NCBI GenBank assembly: GCA_017469405.1
Contig: JAFUGL010000024.1
Location: forward strand, 1-61,318
Direction: 5' to 3'
Source of the DNA: Lachnospiraceae bacterium
GTDB lineage: Bacteria > Bacillota > Clostridia > Lachnospirales > Lachnospiraceae
DNA length: 61,318 nt
Shown in pieces: positions 1-8,319 of this stretch; positions within the stretch are counted from its first letter, which is position 1; each line of letters starts with the position of its first letter. Under the pieces are notes generated by a model. That model saw only the letters and a list, made by a program, of their open reading frames with translations. It had not been told where the DNA came from and searched no databases. A program made the translations under genes and the position numbers.

Positions 1-249
<249 letters not shown>

Positions 250-278
250 TAAATGCTTATGATAAAATAAGATATAAA

Positions 279-322
279 AAAAGAAATGGCGTACAGATGA
301 TTTCTGTACGCCGTTTCTTTTT
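279..322. terminator. Bidirectional rho-independent terminator after rpoC
   Basis: An almost perfect inverted repeat pairs 279-297 with 303-321 around a five-base loop. The core is GGCGTACAGA/TCTGTACGCC, flanked by an A-run on the left and a T-run on the right, so it can end transcription from both directions. It sits between convergent genes: rpoC from the left and the GT87-like gene from the right. Confidence 0.9.
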
Positions 323-333
323 ATGGTATTTAA

Positions 334-1680
334 TTATTTTGATTCTTTATCATTTTTGTTCTTTTTCTTATTGTTGGCTTTAGTGTTTTCGGTTTTTGGA
401 TCATTTAATTCTATACCTGCAAGAGGCATAGTAACTGTTTCAATAAACAGCATAAAGATAAATAACATTATTGCAATGGATACAAGGTATGAATGAAGGT
501 ATATTTCGTAACCTGTGTTTTGCTCAAAACTTATAATACAGTCGGTGATTGCGAGTGGAGCCATGACAAGTACAAATAAAAATACATGAACCATATCCAT
601 AGCTTTTCTTTCTTCATCACTGTCAAGACAGAGTATAAGTGGTATAAATAAAAGAATAAGTGATGTTTCATATTCGGCAAATGGTCCTGCGACAACAACA
701 AGCGTGAGTGCCAAAACACGTTTCCACTTTGATTTACTGATAAATCCGCAGACTATAAGTGAAATAATAAGTATAGCCCATATAATATATTTTACGGGAC
801 TGTTATTGGAAAGCGGATTATAACCAAGTGACATGGAAAGCATATCAAGGCCGGCAAATATATCGGTTCTGTATGCAGCACCTCCATCCTGAATTTGATT
901 AATTACATCAGGAATTTTTTCAAATATCTTACCTATAACTGATAATCCTCCGACAAAAAATGAAGGAATAACATATAACAATATGCTGTATAAAAGTGAA
1001 AGCAGACTGTCTTTCCATCTCTTTTCTCTAAGAAGTAAAACCACAAATATGATTGCATATGGCTTTATTGCAACTGCAAGTGCAAGAGCAACCAGAGAAA
1101 GATGTCTGGCATAAGCTTTTTCACTATTATAGTTTAAAATATATAAAAACAGGAAAAACAAAGCAATTATAATTATATTTCCACGTTCAAAATTATAGAT
1201 CATAGGTGCTGAGAAAAGACAAAGAAATAAAAACCATACCTTTGTTACGGTGTTGCCCTTTTTGATATTATATATAACAATTGAAAGTGCAGCTACTGTT
1301 ATGGCTGTAAAAAAAACATAAATTAAATTTGTTTCCGGAAAATGAGTAAGATATGATCGGTCATACTCGTATACTTCAGAGTTTGCAAAATATGTTAAAA
1401 ATCTGAAAAGTAAAATGTAAAGAGGTGAATAAAAGGAATATTCGCCTATATTTGAAGAATTATATGGCTCTTTTAACAAAGAAGCTTTAAATGGAGTAAA
1501 GAAATCCATATATGTATCGGTATAGTAGTTAAACATAATTGAATTCATAGCAAAGCCTTTGGAGGCTATAGCGGATATATAAAGAACAAGCTGAGTTAGC
1601 GAAAGTGCTATAAAAAAAATACAAAAGGTTATTTTGCCCTTTTGTTCATTGGTTAATTTTTTAGTTACGGGTTTATTCAT
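334..1680 (-). CDS. Polytopic membrane glycosyltransferase, GT87/DUF2029-like
   Basis: This 448-residue protein is a multi-pass membrane protein with about ten hydrophobic segments and a Lys/Asn-rich cytoplasmic tail of about 20 residues. The first segment is followed by an external loop. A later SPLYILLFRFL stretch and the central AVAIKPYAIIF segment resemble GT87 (DUF2029) polyprenyl-phosphate-dependent sugar transferases of the GT-C fold. Such enzymes use lipid-linked sugars and act on the outer face of the membrane. The acceptor cannot be deduced. The gene stands alone, convergent with rpoC and divergent from ireB. A purine-rich ribosome-binding stretch precedes the ATG. The GT87 assignment rests on pattern similarity only. 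Confidence 0.6.
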   Translation of the reverse strand: MNKPVTKKLTNEQKGKITFCIFFIALSLTQLVLYISAIASKGFAMNSIMFNYYTDTYMDFFTPFKASLLKEPYNSSNIGEYSFYSPLYILLFRFLTYFANSEVYEYDRSYLTHFPETNLIYVFFTAITVAALSIVIYNIKKGNTVTKVWFLFLCLFSAPMIYNFERGNIIIIALFFLFLYILNYNSEKAYARHLSLVALALAVAIKPYAIIFVVLLLREKRWKDSLLSLLYSILLYVIPSFFVGGLSVIGKIFEKIPDVINQIQDGGAAYRTDIFAGLDMLSMSLGYNPLSNNSPVKYIIWAILIISLIVCGFISKSKWKRVLALTLVVVAGPFAEYETSLILLFIPLILCLDSDEERKAMDMVHVFLFVLVMAPLAITDCIISFEQNTGYEIYLHSYLVSIAIMLFIFMLFIETVTMPLAGIELNDPKTENTKANNKKKNKNDKESK

Positions 1681-1784
1681 TGCTTTTCTCTCTCTTTCTT
1701 AGGAAAATATGGGTCAATATCATTTGTCTGATATTGATAATATTTTATTTCAAAATATATAAGGTGTCAATAATAATAAATAAG

Positions 1785-1813
1785 TTGATATTTTAAATTA
1801 AATAGGTTACAAT
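1785..1813 (+). promoter_or_regulatory. Putative sigma-A promoter of the ireB operon
   Basis: TTGATA at 1785-1790 and TACAAT at 1808-1813 are separated by exactly 17 bases. They lie about 60 bases upstream of the ireB start, in the intergenic region between two divergent genes. Confidence 0.6.
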
Positions 1814-1871
1814 ACTAATAATTGGGTAAAATACTGATAAATGGGATACATATTATAAAGGACGTGATCGG

Positions 1872-2138
1872 ATGAGTAATTTAAATACACAGAATACACA
1901 GGATATTGATATTATTAAGGAAAGTACCATAGAAGTGCCTGACATATTGGCACAGGTTTATGATGCTTTGTCTGAAAAAGGATACAATCCTGTTAGTCAG
2001 ATAGTTGGATATGTTATGAGCGGCGATCCTACTTATATAACCAGCTATAAAAATGCAAGAAGTCTTATTATGAAGGCTGAGCGTGATGAAATCATAGAAG
2101 TACTTCTTGAAAACTATATTGATACAAGACTTAAGTAA
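1872..2138 (+). CDS. ireB: IreB family regulatory phosphoprotein
   Basis: The 88-residue product matches the IreB (DUF965, B. subtilis YrzL) family over nearly its whole length, including the core LAQVYDALSEKGYNP and the GYVMSGDPTYI motif. In Enterococcus, IreB is the substrate of the PASTA kinase IreK and phosphatase IreP and influences cephalosporin resistance; this is family knowledge and not visible here. Thr residues near the N-terminus (around position 7-10) fit the known phosphorylated Thr-rich start. The gene heads a block whose order (ireB, ruvX, DUF1292 gene) is the same as in B. subtilis and many Clostridia. Confidence 0.93.
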   Translation: MSNLNTQNTQDIDIIKESTIEVPDILAQVYDALSEKGYNPVSQIVGYVMSGDPTYITSYKNARSLIMKAERDEIIEVLLENYIDTRLK

Positions 2139-2195
2139 AGCAGGCTTGTTTATTTTACGTGTTTTTGTGCTTTACTTTTGGGATTGGAGAATTAC

Positions 2196-2624
2196 TTGAG
2201 AATAATAGGTTTAGATTACGGAACAAAGACTGTGGGTGTTTCAATAAGTGATGAAACCGGGCTTATTGCACAGCCACTTCTCACTATTGAGAGAAAACAT
2301 GCGGACAAGTTAAGACAAACATACGCACAGATAGAGAGTATTATTGCAGAGTACGGGTGTGAAAAAATAGTTTTGGGACTTCCCAAAAATATGAATAATA
2401 CTGAAGGGGAAAGAGCTGCGGCAACGAGAGAATTTGCCGCAAATCTTGAAAGAAGAACGGGATTATCCGTTATTTTTGAGGATGAGAGGCTTACAACAGT
2501 AGAAGCAGACAGAATACTTGAAGAAACTGACGTTGCATATAGCCGGAGAAAAGAATATATAGATAAGATGGCTGCGGCTATTATACTGCAGGCATATCTT
2601 GATCGGGAAAATAATAGTAAATAA
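2196..2624 (+). CDS. ruvX: Putative pre-16S rRNA nuclease / Holliday junction resolvase RuvX (YqgF)
   Basis: The protein begins RIIGLDYGTKTVG, the RNase H-like first strand with the catalytic Asp, and carries the conserved IVLGLPKNMNNTEG and FEDERLTTVEA motifs and a late Asp (YIDKMAAAIIL). It belongs to the YqgF/RuvX family, linked to 16S rRNA 5'-end maturation and Holliday-junction resolution. I chose the TTG at 2196 because GGAG at 2185-2188 precedes it by 7 bases; the in-frame TTG at 2178 has no Shine-Dalgarno sequence. This gives 142 residues, the usual family length. Confidence 0.92.
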   Translation: MRIIGLDYGTKTVGVSISDETGLIAQPLLTIERKHADKLRQTYAQIESIIAEYGCEKIVLGLPKNMNNTEGERAAATREFAANLERRTGLSVIFEDERLTTVEADRILEETDVAYSRRKEYIDKMAAAIILQAYLDRENNSK

Positions 2625-2726
2625 AATACACAAAGGTATATTAAGATACATGGACAGATTAGTATAATTAATTACCGCTATGACATTAATTTGGAAATTA
2701 TTAATCAATATATGAGGATAAATATT

Positions 2727-3002
2727 ATGGAAAAAAACGAAAAGCTTGTTTTTGAAACTGAAGATGGAGATGTAGATTTTTTTGTGCTTGAGCAGACGAT
2801 GATTGCAGGCACCAATTATATATTAGTAACAGATGATATGGAAAGTGAGGAGGGAAGCTTTCTTATTCTAAAGGAAGAAAAAATTGTGAATCCTGATGAT
2901 GAAGAGATAGCAACCTACGGCGTGATTGAGGACGAAAATGAATTAAAGGCAGTTGTCAAGGTGTTTGACGAGCTGTTAGATGATATTGATTTGGAGGTAT
3001 AG
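2727..3002 (+). CDS. DUF1292 family protein (YrzB-like)
   Basis: This is a small acidic protein of 91 residues with the DUF1292 pattern: a FETEDGDVDFFVLEQT strand, the INYILV-like strand (here TNYILVTDD), an acidic turn, and a C-terminal helix ending in LLDD. The function of the family is unknown. It sits at its conserved place, after ruvX. I chose the ATG at 2727, preceded by GAGGA at 2714-2718, over an in-frame start 36 bases upstream. The stop codon is 2 bases before the RNase J start, so the two are probably translated together. Confidence 0.88.
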   Translation: MEKNEKLVFETEDGDVDFFVLEQTMIAGTNYILVTDDMESEEGSFLILKEEKIVNPDDEEIATYGVIEDENELKAVVKVFDELLDDIDLEV

Positions 3003-3004
3003 TT

Positions 3005-4669
3005 TTGAAACCAGATGACAATAAGCCGGTAAAGATAATTCCTTTGGGCGGACTTGAACAGATAGGAATGAATATTACCGCAATAGAGTATGAGGACAGC
3101 ATAATCGTTATAGATTGCGGTTTGTCCTTCCCTGAAGATGAGATGTTGGGAATTGATCTTGTTATTCCTGATGTAACTTATCTGAAGGAAAATGCCGATA
3201 AGGTTAAAGGTCTTGTGGTTACACACGGACATGAGGATCATATCGGTGCGATTCCTTATGTGGAAAATGAGATAAATATGCCAATATATGCAACTAAGCT
3301 TACTATGGCACTTATTGAGCATAAGCTTGAAGAACATAACAATTTAAATAATGTCAGAAGAAAGGTGGTTTCTCACGGACAGATTATAAATCTTGGCTGT
3401 TTTAGAATTGAATTTATAAGAACAAATCATTCAATTGCCGATGCTGCGGCACTTGCAATATATACACCGGCAGGTATAATAGTCCATACTGGTGATTTTA
3501 AGGTTGATTTTACTCCTGTATTTGGTGAAACCATAGATTTGCCGAGATTTGGTGAGTTGGGTAAAAAGGGCGTGCTTGCGCTTATGGCAGACTCGACTAA
3601 TGTTGAAAGACCGGGTTATACACAGTCTGAAAAGACAGTTGGTAAGACCTTTGATAATCTGTTTAATGATAACAGGAACCACAGAATAATAATTGCAACC
3701 TTTGCATCCAATGTTGACAGAGTTCAGCAGATAATTAATTCGGCATATAAGTATGGCAGAAAGGTTGTTATAGAAGGCAGAAGCATGGTAAATATTATAA
3801 ATACTGCTTCTGAGCTTGGATATATCAATATACCTGAGAATACTCTTATTGAGATAGACAGGATAAAGGATTATCCGGATGAACAGCTTGTACTTATCAC
3901 TACCGGCAGCCAGGGAGAAAATATGGCGGCTTTATCAAGGATAGCTGCTTCTATACACAATAAAGTTACAATTCAGCCGGGAGATGTGGTTATTTTTTCA
4001 TCAAATCCTATACCGGGCAACGAAAAAGCAGTATTTAAGGTGATAAATGAGCTTGAGATGAAAGGTGCGCATGTTATATTTCAGGATACTCATGTATCAG
4101 GACATGCCTGTCAGGAAGAACTTAAGCTTATGTATGCACTTACAAAGCCAAAATATGCAATTCCGGTGCATGGCGAGTATAGACATTTAAAACGTCACGC
4201 TGAGCTTGCTGTCGAGATGGGAGTACCTAAAGAAAATGTAAAGATTCTGACCACCGGAGATGTTCTTGAGATAGACGACGATACATTTAAGGTGACGGGA
4301 AGAGTTCCTGCACAAGGTATACTTGTAGACGGACTTGGAGTTGGAGATGTAGGAAATATAGTTCTTCGCGACAGACAACACTTATCACAGAATGGTCTTT
4401 TGATTGTGGTTGTAACTCTTGAAAGGGAATCAAATCAGCTTCTTGCAGGACCGGATATAGTATCAAGAGGTTTTGTTTATGTAAGAGAATCCGAAACACT
4501 TATGGAGGATTGTCGTGAGGTTATACAGGAAGCTCTTGATATATGCCTTGCAAAAGGTGTATCCGATTGGAACAAAATCAAGACTAGTATTAAGGATTCA
4601 GTAAGTGAATTTTTATGGAAGAGAACCAAAAGAAGTCCTATGATTTTGCCTATAATAACAGAGGTTTGA
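3005..4669 (+). CDS. rnjA: Ribonuclease J
   Basis: At 554 residues this has the length of RNase J. The metallo-beta-lactamase zinc motif THGHEDHIGA is at residues 73-82, further ligand motifs follow (VHTGDFK, MADSTN), and the beta-CASP part contains the GSQGE and HVSGHA motifs. RNase J combines 5'-3' exonuclease and endonuclease activity and is central to mRNA decay and rRNA maturation in Firmicutes. The start is a TTG preceded by GGAGGT at 2993-2998. Whether it corresponds to J1 or J2 cannot be settled here. It lies between the DUF1292 gene and ylbF in one tightly packed operon. Confidence 0.95.
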   Translation: MKPDDNKPVKIIPLGGLEQIGMNITAIEYEDSIIVIDCGLSFPEDEMLGIDLVIPDVTYLKENADKVKGLVVTHGHEDHIGAIPYVENEINMPIYATKLTMALIEHKLEEHNNLNNVRRKVVSHGQIINLGCFRIEFIRTNHSIADAAALAIYTPAGIIVHTGDFKVDFTPVFGETIDLPRFGELGKKGVLALMADSTNVERPGYTQSEKTVGKTFDNLFNDNRNHRIIIATFASNVDRVQQIINSAYKYGRKVVIEGRSMVNIINTASELGYINIPENTLIEIDRIKDYPDEQLVLITTGSQGENMAALSRIAASIHNKVTIQPGDVVIFSSNPIPGNEKAVFKVINELEMKGAHVIFQDTHVSGHACQEELKLMYALTKPKYAIPVHGEYRHLKRHAELAVEMGVPKENVKILTTGDVLEIDDDTFKVTGRVPAQGILVDGLGVGDVGNIVLRDRQHLSQNGLLIVVVTLERESNQLLAGPDIVSRGFVYVRESETLMEDCREVIQEALDICLAKGVSDWNKIKTSIKDSVSEFLWKRTKRSPMILPIITEV

Positions 4670-4687
4670 TAAAATCGAGGTTAAGCT

Positions 4688-5023
4688 ATGAGAGATGTTA
4701 TAAGACAAAGCAAAGAGTTAAATGAAAAAATAAAGCAGTCTGAGGAATATAGGATATATATTGAAACAAAGACCGCATTATATGAACATGACGATTTATG
4801 CATTAGGCTTAAGGAATTTAAAAATAGAAATGAAAGTTTGCAAAATAATCCTGTATCGGATGCTTATGATGCAGTTTCGTCATTAGTTAAAGAGTATGAT
4901 GATTTGTTGCATAATGCCTTAGTAGGAGATTTTTTAAGAGCTGAGCAGAAAATATGCAGACTTATGCAACAGGTATATATATCTATATCAGAAGGATTGG
5001 AGCTGGAGTATTTAGATGAGTGA
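4688..5023 (+). CDS. YlbF family regulator
   Basis: The 111-residue, largely helical protein resembles the YlbF/YmcA (Com_YlbF) family. It has an N-terminal EYxxY-type helix, the central LCIRLKEFKNRNE segment and a LRAEQKICRLMQQV C-terminal helix. In B. subtilis, YlbF, YmcA and YaaT form a complex that stimulates RNase Y-dependent mRNA processing. Placement directly after RNase J fits a shared role in RNA turnover, although that link is inferred. The stop overlaps the next gene by 8 bases, indicating coupled translation. Confidence 0.85.
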   Translation: MRDVIRQSKELNEKIKQSEEYRIYIETKTALYEHDDLCIRLKEFKNRNESLQNNPVSDAYDAVSSLVKEYDDLLHNALVGDFLRAEQKICRLMQQVYISISEGLELEYLDE

Positions 5024-5555
5024 TAATAATGTACAGGCAAATAAATCACAGAATAAGCCACAAAAAAAATCAAATAATTCACAAAGAAAGCAGACTGATG
5101 CAAATAATAAATCTGCAAATACTAAAGCAGTAAGCAAAAAAAATTCTAAGAAAAAAATCAGATGGGATGAAATAATCAGAAAAGGATTAAAGCATTCATC
5201 AGGTTTTATGTTAAGTTTGCTTATAAATATAGTTATAGTATTTATTATAGCAAGGATGTTTACATATTCGTTTAACTTTGCATACAGTGTTTTTGGTGAT
5301 GTTGCAAAAGATCCGTCAGGAAGAGAATATGCAGTTATTGAAATACCTGCCGACTCATCTACACTTCAGATAGGCAAAGCGCTTGAGGATAATGAAATTA
5401 TTGAAGATAAATATGTTTTTTGGGCAAAGGTAAGAATAAAAAATCTCGGAGGTAAGATAAAGGCCGGGAAGTATGGTCTTTCTTCATCCATGACATATGA
5501 GGAAATAATTAATCTTATTTGTGGCATAAATGATGAAGATGAAGAGGGGGATTGA
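5016..5555 (+). CDS. MltG-related membrane protein lacking the catalytic domain
   Basis: The 179-residue protein has three parts. Residues 1-50 are a disordered Lys/Asn/Gln/Ser-rich cytoplasmic tail. A transmembrane helix follows at roughly 66-90. After it comes an external domain of about 80 residues (VIEIPADSS, ALEDNEIIEDKYVF, GKIKAGKYGLSSSMTYEEII) that looks like the LysM-like N-terminal domain of MltG/YceG. Full MltG enzymes continue for another 200 or so residues with the lytic transglycosylase domain; here the frame stops cleanly. The gene occupies the yrrL (mltG) place before trmR, so it is the positional counterpart of mltG. It probably binds glycan or a divisome partner without cleaving it. 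Confidence 0.75.
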   Translation: MSDNNVQANKSQNKPQKKSNNSQRKQTDANNKSANTKAVSKKNSKKKIRWDEIIRKGLKHSSGFMLSLLINIVIVFIIARMFTYSFNFAYSVFGDVAKDPSGREYAVIEIPADSSTLQIGKALEDNEIIEDKYVFWAKVRIKNLGGKIKAGKYGLSSSMTYEEIINLICGINDEDEEGD

Positions 5556-5557
5556 CC

Positions 5558-6202
5558 ATGAGTGATATTAAGAGAATATCCTCGTTCGTTAATTCTTACA
5601 TAAAGGACGATGAAGGTTTGCTTGGAGAGATATATTATAAGGCGGTATCAGATGGAGTGCCTGTAATAAGAAAAGAAGCCAGGGAACTTTTAAAAACTCA
5701 ATTGCTGATTAAGAAACCGAAAAATATTTTGGAAATAGGAACGGCGGTTGGATATTCTTCACTTTTTATGAGCCAATTTATAAGCAATGAAAGTCGTATA
5801 ACTACCATAGAGCTTGATGAACAAAGAGTTATTGAAGCAGGTAATAATATTAAGCTGCTTGGTAAAGAAGAAGTCATAAAAGTGATAAAGGGAGATGCGT
5901 TGGAAATAATAAGCGGGCTTCCTGATGCTTCATATGACTTTTTGTTTGTTGATGCGGCGAAGGGGCAATATATAAATTATTATGAAAATCTTGTAAGGAT
6001 TGCCGAACCGGGAGCAATAATTGTTTCTGACAATATACTTCAGGATGGCGAAATTCTTGAGTCGCATTATACTGTGGAAAAAAGGAACAGAACCATTCAT
6101 GACAGAATGAGGGAATATCTGTATAAAATAACTCATGACGAACGAGTGGAAAGTGCGATTCTTTCAGTGGCTGACGGGATGGCTGTAACAATTAAAAAGT
6201 AA
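5558..6202 (+). CDS. trmR: tRNA 5-hydroxyuridine methyltransferase TrmR (YrrM-like O-methyltransferase)
   Basis: This is a class I SAM-dependent O-methyltransferase of the catechol-O-methyltransferase-like family. The SAM-binding ILEIGTAVGYSS motif, the acidic TTIELDEQR strand end and the FLFVDAAKGQY metal-site motif are clear, as is the late SDNIL motif. In B. subtilis the equivalent gene yrrM (trmR) lies just upstream of the U32 peptidase genes and methylates 5-hydroxyuridine at tRNA position 34; the same neighbour is present here. I take the ATG at 5558, with GAGGGGG at 5544-5550, giving 214 residues. The preceding stop codon lies only 2 bases before it. Confidence 0.87.
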   Translation: MSDIKRISSFVNSYIKDDEGLLGEIYYKAVSDGVPVIRKEARELLKTQLLIKKPKNILEIGTAVGYSSLFMSQFISNESRITTIELDEQRVIEAGNNIKLLGKEEVIKVIKGDALEIISGLPDASYDFLFVDAAKGQYINYYENLVRIAEPGAIIVSDNILQDGEILESHYTVEKRNRTIHDRMREYLYKITHDERVESAILSVADGMAVTIKK

Positions 6203-6251
6203 GTAATAATACTACTAAAAAATAAAAGGTTATTTATTATAAGGGAAAACT

Positions 6252-7562
6252 ATGGTTGAAAAGATAACAAAGAAACCTGAGCTCTTAATCCCTGCAGGAG
6301 GTATGGACACCTTAAAGGTAGCTATAGATTATGGTGCCGATGCGGTATATATGGGCGGACAGAAATTCGGACTAAGAGCAAAGGCCGACAATTTTTCAAT
6401 TGAAGAGATGAAAGAAGCAGTAAGGTACGTACATGCTCATGGAAAAAAAGTGTATGTTACTGTCAATATTTTTGCACATAATGATGATATAGAAGGTGTC
6501 AAAGAGTATTTTGAAACAATTCATAACGAGGGTTTAGATAGGGGCGATACCGCTATAGATGCACTTCTTATATCGGATTTTGGAATATTTACACTTGCAA
6601 AAGAGATTTTACCTGATATAGATATTCACATTAGCACACAGGCTAACAATACCAATTATATGACCTATAATTTTTGGTATAAGCAGGGCGCAAAAAGAGT
6701 TGTTGCTGCCAGGGAGCTTTCACTAAACGAGCTTAAGAAGATACGTGATAATATTCCGGAAGATATGGAGATTGAGGCTTTTATGCATGGTGCTATGTGC
6801 ATATCATATTCCGGCAGATGTCTTTTATCAAGTTATTTTACCGGAAGAGATGCAAATAAGGGTGCTTGCACTCATCCGTGCAGATGGAAATATGCTGTTG
6901 TTGAAGAAAAAAGACCGGGAGAGTATCTTCCTGTTGAGGAGGATGAAAGGGGTACATATATCTTCAATTCAAAGGACTTATGTATGATAGAGTACATACC
7001 TGAAATGATAGCTGCGGGAATTGATTCGTTTAAAGTGGAAGGCCGTATGAAAACGGCACTTTATGTTGCTGCTGTAACCAGAACTTATAGAAAAGCAATT
7101 GATGATTATTATGAATCGGAAGAACTCTATAGAGCCAATATGGACTATTATAAAGAGGAAATAGCTGCCTGTACATACAGACAGTTTACAACCGGTTTTT
7201 ATTTTCACAAACCGGATGAAAATACGCAGATATATGATAATAATACATATGTAAATAATTATATTTATCTTGGCTGTGTTGAGGAGATTGTGAGCAATAA
7301 AGATGGCTTAAATGATGACCGCAAAGCAGGTGGAGAGGTTAAGCTTGTTATGATTCATCAAAAAAATAAATTTTCTGTTGGTGAAAAAGTAAGTGTAATG
7401 TCTTTTGATGGAAGCAATATTGATGTTATTGTTGAAGGTATTTATGATGAGAAGATGAATCCAATGGAATCAGCTCCTCATCCGAAACAGCTTCTCTATA
7501 TAAAATTTAATGATTTAAATGGCATTAAGCCGGGTATGATTATAAGAGTAAAGCGCTTCTGA
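6252..7562 (+). CDS. trhP: U32 family tRNA hydroxylation protein (TrhP-like)
   Basis: The 436-residue protein is a U32 'peptidase' family member. It opens with PELLIPAGGMDTLKVAI and the YGADAVYMGG motif. Four cysteines at 183, 190, 206 and 210 lie in the family signature (GRCLLSS and GACTHPCRW), as expected for an iron-sulfur cluster in the TrhP/RlhA subgroup. Family members such as B. subtilis YrrN/YrrO and E. coli TrhP are needed for prephenate-dependent formation of 5-hydroxyuridine in tRNA, the substrate for TrmR encoded just upstream. B. subtilis has two such genes in tandem; here there is one, corresponding in length to the longer YrrO. Confidence 0.88.
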   Translation: MVEKITKKPELLIPAGGMDTLKVAIDYGADAVYMGGQKFGLRAKADNFSIEEMKEAVRYVHAHGKKVYVTVNIFAHNDDIEGVKEYFETIHNEGLDRGDTAIDALLISDFGIFTLAKEILPDIDIHISTQANNTNYMTYNFWYKQGAKRVVAARELSLNELKKIRDNIPEDMEIEAFMHGAMCISYSGRCLLSSYFTGRDANKGACTHPCRWKYAVVEEKRPGEYLPVEEDERGTYIFNSKDLCMIEYIPEMIAAGIDSFKVEGRMKTALYVAAVTRTYRKAIDDYYESEELYRANMDYYKEEIAACTYRQFTTGFYFHKPDENTQIYDNNTYVNNYIYLGCVEEIVSNKDGLNDDRKAGGEVKLVMIHQKNKFSVGEKVSVMSFDGSNIDVIVEGIYDEKMNPMESAPHPKQLLYIKFNDLNGIKPGMIIRVKRF

Positions 7563-8163
7563 GTTTAAGAAGTGCTTTTTTTTCTATACGAGAAACATAT
7601 GAACGTGAAATACCAAGCATTTTTGCTACTTCTTTTTGAGTAAGTTCGTCTTTGCCGTTTAAACCGTAGCGCATCTCTATAATTTTCTGCTCCCGGTTAT
7701 CCAATACTTTGTCAAAGATTTTTGATACATAATTTATATTATCATTATGAATTATATCAATTAATACATTTTCATCATCATTTTTAATTATATCCATAAG
7801 ACTTATTTCATTACCTTCTTTATCTGTTCCGATTGGCTCATATAATGAGACTTCTCTTGATTCCTTGCGCTCTTGTCTAAGCCGCATAAGAAGTTCGTTT
7901 TCTATACATCTTGAGGCATAAGTGGCAAGCCGGTTTCCTTTATCTATGTCATAGGTATTAACAGCCTTGATAAGTCCGATTGTTCCGATAGAAATTAAAT
8001 CTTCGGTATTTCTTTCAGCAGTTTGATATTTTTTGACTATATGGGCTACTAATCTTAAATTATATTCTACAAGCGTATTTCTGGCTTCGATATCTCCTTG
8101 TTTGCTTAAAAGAAGATAATGACGTTCCTCTTCCTGTGATAGGGGATGTTTAAAAGTATCCAA
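7540..8163 (-). CDS. sigK: RNA polymerase sporulation sigma factor SigK
   Basis: The protein matches sigma-K of the sigma-70 family: region 1.2/2 (LVEYNLRLVAHIVKKYQ), the region 2 core (DLISIGTIGLIKAVNTYD, LATYASRCIENELLM), and the region 4 helix-turn-helix (TQKEVAKMLGISRSYVSRIEKKAL). Sigma-K directs late mother-cell genes for cortex and coat during sporulation. I place the start at the TTG at 8161-8163, where GAGG lies 8 bases upstream and the product (207 residues) begins MDTFKHPLSQEEE. The frame stays open to a TTG at 8286, giving a hydrophobic 41-residue extension like a pro-sequence, but that start has no ribosome-binding site and overlaps a promoter for the next gene. The gene is uninterrupted, with no skin-type element. 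Confidence 0.9.
   Translation of the reverse strand: MDTFKHPLSQEEERHYLLLSKQGDIEARNTLVEYNLRLVAHIVKKYQTAERNTEDLISIGTIGLIKAVNTYDIDKGNRLATYASRCIENELLMRLRQERKESREVSLYEPIGTDKEGNEISLMDIIKNDDENVLIDIIHNDNINYVSKIFDKVLDNREQKIIEMRYGLNGKDELTQKEVAKMLGISRSYVSRIEKKALLKLRSALLL
7550..7584 (+). terminator. Rho-independent terminator of the ireB-trhP operon, inside sigK
   Basis: AAAGCGCTTCT at 7550-7560 pairs with AGAAGTGCTTT at 7568-7578, followed by a run of T. The stem contains the trhP stop codon on the plus strand. On the minus strand the same bases encode the last residues of SigK. Confidence 0.8.
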
Positions 8164-8250
8164 ATTATACGCCTCATGATAATCCCTGTTTATATATGAT
8201 ATGATTTCTTGAAAGAAAAGTGCTTTTCCAAGAAAAATTTGTTGATAAAC

Positions 8251-8279
8251 TTGATATATAAATATTATTAGAGTAAAAT
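8251..8279 (+). promoter_or_regulatory. Putative promoter of the glycan island's first gene
   Basis: TTGATA at 8251-8256 and TAAAAT at 8274-8279 are separated by exactly 17 bases. The start codon of the GT-C gene follows about 40 bases downstream. The site lies inside the possible N-terminal extension of sigK on the other strand. Confidence 0.6.
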
Positions 8280-8319
8280 AATACAAGTAAAGTCGTAATG
8301 AAAAACAGGGGATCTTAGT

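Noticed and set aside
3005-3337. Minus-strand open frames within the RNase J gene
   Set aside because: They are shadows of a strongly conserved gene, without ribosome-binding sites or motifs.
7540-8163. Disrupted sigK with a skin-type element
   Set aside because: The reading frame is continuous from region 2 through region 4; no recombinase gene is nearby.
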